A stretch of 64,000 nucleotides of DNA from the NCBI RefSeq assembly GCF_003027925.1, contig NZ_PYPS01000007.1, forward strand, positions 1-64,000, read 5' to 3'. Source of the stretch: Micromonospora sp. RP3T. Lineage in GTDB: Bacteria > Actinomycetota > Actinomycetes > Mycobacteriales > Micromonosporaceae. Below the pieces are notes generated by a model, which did no database searches, was not told the origin of the DNA, and saw only the letters and a program-made list of their open reading frames with translations. The position numbers were made by a program, and so were the translations under genes. This document shows positions 62,826 to 64,000 of this stretch, piece by piece (the first letter of the stretch is position 1; each line of letters starts with the position of its first letter).

Positions 62826-62861
62826 GAACGGCCCGCCTCGCGAGAGCGAGACGGGCCGTTC
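62826..62861 (-). terminator. Terminator after tRNA-Glu copy 1
   Basis: 16-bp stem GAACGGCCCGCCTCGC / GCGAGACGGGCCGTTC with one wobble, loop GAGA, ten bases past the tRNA 3' end on the minus strand, followed by a short GCCGTTT. Confidence 0.8.
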
Positions 62862-62870
62862 GGTGAGCTG

Positions 62871-62943
62871 TAGCCCCGACCGGATTCGAACCGGCGCTAC
62901 CGCCTTGAGAGGGCGGCGTCCTGGGCCACTAGACGACGGGGCC
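62871..62943 (-). tRNA. tRNA-Glu (CTC), copy 1
   Basis: 73-base cloverleaf read on the minus strand: acceptor GGCCCCG / CGGGGCT, anticodon stem CCGCC / GGCGG with loop CTCTCAA, T-arm GCCGG-TTCGAAT-CCGGT. Anticodon CTC reads GAG. CCA is not encoded. Sequence identical to the copy at 63108-63180. Confidence 0.96.
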
Positions 62944-63070
62944 AGGCACTTTTTCCTGCTTCACCACCCTCGCGGGCGGTGCGGGAGTAGTCTAGCGGCA
63001 CCGCTTCCGGCGCCGCTGCGGGGGGTCGCCCCCGCGAGGCGGCCGCGCATACCGGGGCCGGACAGCAGAA

Positions 63071-63098
63071 CAGCCCGCCCCGAGAACGGGACGGGCTG
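63071..63098 (-). terminator. Hairpin after tRNA-Glu copy 2
   Basis: 12-bp stem CAGCCCGCCCCG / CGGGACGGGCTG with one wobble, loop AGAA, ten bases beyond the tRNA 3' end, followed on the minus strand by TTCTGCTGTCC. Confidence 0.7.
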
Positions 63099-63107
63099 AC
63101 GGTGCTG

Positions 63108-63180
63108 TAGCCCCGACCGGATTCGAACCGGCGCTACCGCCTTGAGAGGGCGGCGTCCTGGGCCACTAGACGACGGGGCC
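63108..63180 (-). tRNA. tRNA-Glu (CTC), copy 2
   Basis: Identical 73-base gene to copy 1, anticodon CTC. It lies between tRNA-Gln and the first tRNA-Glu copy, with a hairpin on each side. Confidence 0.96.
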
Positions 63181-63196
63181 AGAACTTTTCGTGCAC

Positions 63197-63218
63197 TCCG
63201 ACAGCGGCAACTGTCGGA
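63197..63218 (-). terminator. Hairpin between tRNA-Gln and tRNA-Glu
   Basis: Perfect 8-bp stem TCCGACAG / CTGTCGGA with loop CGGCAA, 39 bases past tRNA-Gln. No U-tract; it may be a processing or pausing site rather than a full terminator. Confidence 0.5.
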
Positions 63219-63256
63219 CATCCAGCGACCGGGACTCTCACGAACCCACGGTTGCG

Positions 63257-63328
63257 CTGGGGTACCAGGACTCGAACCTAGACTAACTGAACCAGAATCA
63301 GTCGGGCTGCCAATTACCCCATACCCCA
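63257..63328 (-). tRNA. tRNA-Gln (CTG)
   Basis: 72-base cloverleaf on the minus strand: acceptor TGGGGTA / TACCCCA, anticodon stem ACTGA / TCAGT with loop TTCTGGT, T-loop TTCGAGT. Anticodon CTG reads CAG. CCA is not encoded. Gln-Glu linkage is conserved in actinobacteria. Confidence 0.95.
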
Positions 63329-63354
63329 TTGGCCCCTTGCGGCGCCGGGAATGA

Positions 63355-63383
63355 ACTTTACCCTCCCGCCGCCAGCAGGCCAA
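63355..63383 (-). promoter_or_regulatory. Promoter of the tRNA cluster
   Basis: On the minus strand TTGGCC (63383-63378), 17-base spacer, TAAAGT (63360-63355), about 27 bases upstream of the tRNA-Gln 5' end. Locally AT-rich in an otherwise GC-rich region. Confidence 0.55.
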
Positions 63384-63434
63384 ATCCAACCCCCCGAACC
63401 GCACCTGAGCTGCGGAAACGAGGCATCGGACGGA

Positions 63435-64000
63435 TCAGGCGACCGGAACGACCGGGTTGCTGAGTTCCCCGATCCCCTCGATCCGCACGGTGACCGTATC
63501 CCCCTCGGTGAGCGGGCTAACCCCCGCCGGAGTGCCGGTGAGCACGACGTCGCCGGGCAGCAGCGTCATCACGTGCGAGATGTACGACACCAGACCCGGC
63601 ACGTCGAACACCATGTCCTTGGTCCGGCCGAGCTGGCGCACCTCCATCTCCTCCGGATCGCGTCCCACCTCGCAGCGCACCTCCAGGTCGCGGACGTCCA
63701 GCCCGGTGGTGATCCACGGTCCGATCGGGCAGAACGAGTCGAAGCCCTTGGCCCGGGTCCACTGCCCGTCGGACCGCTGGAGGTCCCGAGCGGTGACGTC
63801 GTTGGCGCAGGTGTAGCCGAAGATGGCCCGCTCGGCGGCGGCCCGGTCGGCCCGCCGCGCGCCGGGGGCGCCGATCACCACGGCGAGTTCCGCCTCGTGC
63901 TCCACCTGCTTGGAGAAGATCGGCAGCCGGATGGCGTCCCGGGGGCCGATCACCGAGGTGGACGGCTTGAGGAAGAGCAGCGGCTCCTTCGGCACCTCGC
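63435..64000 (-). CDS. Fumarylacetoacetate hydrolase (FAH) family protein, 5' end beyond the window
   Basis: The visible part (about 188 residues) is the C-terminal catalytic domain of a FAH-family hydrolase or isomerase: EPLLFLKPSTSVIGPRDAI, EHEAELAVVIG (metal-binding Glu), YTCANDVTARDLQ, KGFDSFCPIGPWI, VSYISHVMTLLPGDVVLTGTPAGV. The frame stays open through the right edge at the codons before VPKEP, so the start lies outside. Members act on 2-hydroxyhepta-2,4-dienedioate, acylpyruvates and similar compounds. The M. tuberculosis counterpart at this position is Rv2993c. Confidence 0.92.
   Translation of the reverse strand, partial: EVPKEPLLFLKPSTSVIGPRDAIRLPIFSKQVEHEAELAVVIGAPGARRADRAAAERAIFGYTCANDVTARDLQRSDGQWTRAKGFDSFCPIGPWITTGLDVRDLEVRCEVGRDPEEMEVRQLGRTKDMVFDVPGLVSYISHVMTLLPGDVVLTGTPAGVSPLTEGDTVTVRIEGIGELSNPVVPVA

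Overview
The window is 64 kb of very GC-rich chromosomal DNA (third codon positions almost always G or C, many GTG starts, actinobacterial families such as DUF3515, XRE-DUF5753/DUF397, an HU with an H1-like tail, F420 synthesis, SMC next to FtsY). The protein sequences and the dispersed intergenic palindromes point to a member of the Micromonosporaceae, probably Micromonospora or a close relative. It is core chromosome, not an island: from memory, the order ffh - glnD - glnB - amt - ftsY - smc - mutM - rnc - (DUF177) - coaD - rsmD - recG - DAK kinase - thiL - DUF3515 - ddl - gpsA - fbiD - ppk - mutT1 - hup - leuD - leuC - IclR regulator - tRNA-Glu/Gln - FAH family matches that of Mycobacterium tuberculosis (about Rv2916c to Rv2993c), with lineage-specific genes slotted in.

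Layout. 0.2-3.5 kb: an amidohydrolase, a Uma2-type nuclease-fold protein and Ffh, the SRP GTPase. 3.6-7.1 kb: an ABC-2 exporter followed by its probable two-component system, all on the minus strand. 7.2-11.3 kb: the amt-glnB-glnD nitrogen operon, preceded by a good match to a GlnR operator. 11.5-13.5 kb: a phosphotransferase and FtsY. 13.7-18.4 kb: accessory block (PhoD-like phosphatase, MarR, DinB, ArsR-type regulator, secreted beta-propeller). 18.4-23.1 kb: HAD phosphatase, SMC and a 64-residue coiled-coil protein. 23.5-29.8 kb: secreted CAP-domain protein, GH114-like lipoprotein, MFS and MMPL transporters. 30.0-35.4 kb: mutM-rnc-plsX-rpmF-DUF177, a coiled-coil protein, then coaD and rsmD. 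35.6-40.6 kb: LPXTG surface protein, recG, FakA-like kinase. 40.9-46.2 kb: rpmB, ATP-grasp enzyme, GNAT, thiL, a single-domain Lrp protein, DUF3515 and ddl. 46.4-48.0 kb: a WhiJ/AbaA-type XRE-DUF397 module with a divergent small gene. 48-53 kb: ROK kinase, PrmC-like methylase, trans-sulfuration-type PLP enzyme, gpsA and plsC. 53-57 kb: fbiD (fused to a cold-shock-like tail), ppk behind a PHO box, and mutT1. 57-64 kb: membrane-anchored EEP protein, hup, leuD-leuC with divergent ndgR, three tRNA genes, and the 3' part of an FAH-family gene that runs off the right edge.

How the parts work together: Ffh and FtsY form the protein-targeting pair; Amt, PII and GlnD form the nitrogen-sensing unit; PlsX, PlsC and GpsA supply phospholipid precursors; PPK, its PHO box and MutT1 link phosphate status to polyphosphate and nucleotide sanitation; LeuCD sit opposite their likely regulator NdgR.

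No CRISPR array, prophage, insertion sequence, biosynthetic cluster or classical defence island was seen. The least explained material is intergenic. There are three families of dispersed inverted repeats. One has four copies that all sit at the 3' ends of genes in the same relative orientation, and it supplies the stop codon, or C-terminal residues plus the stop, in three of the four cases.
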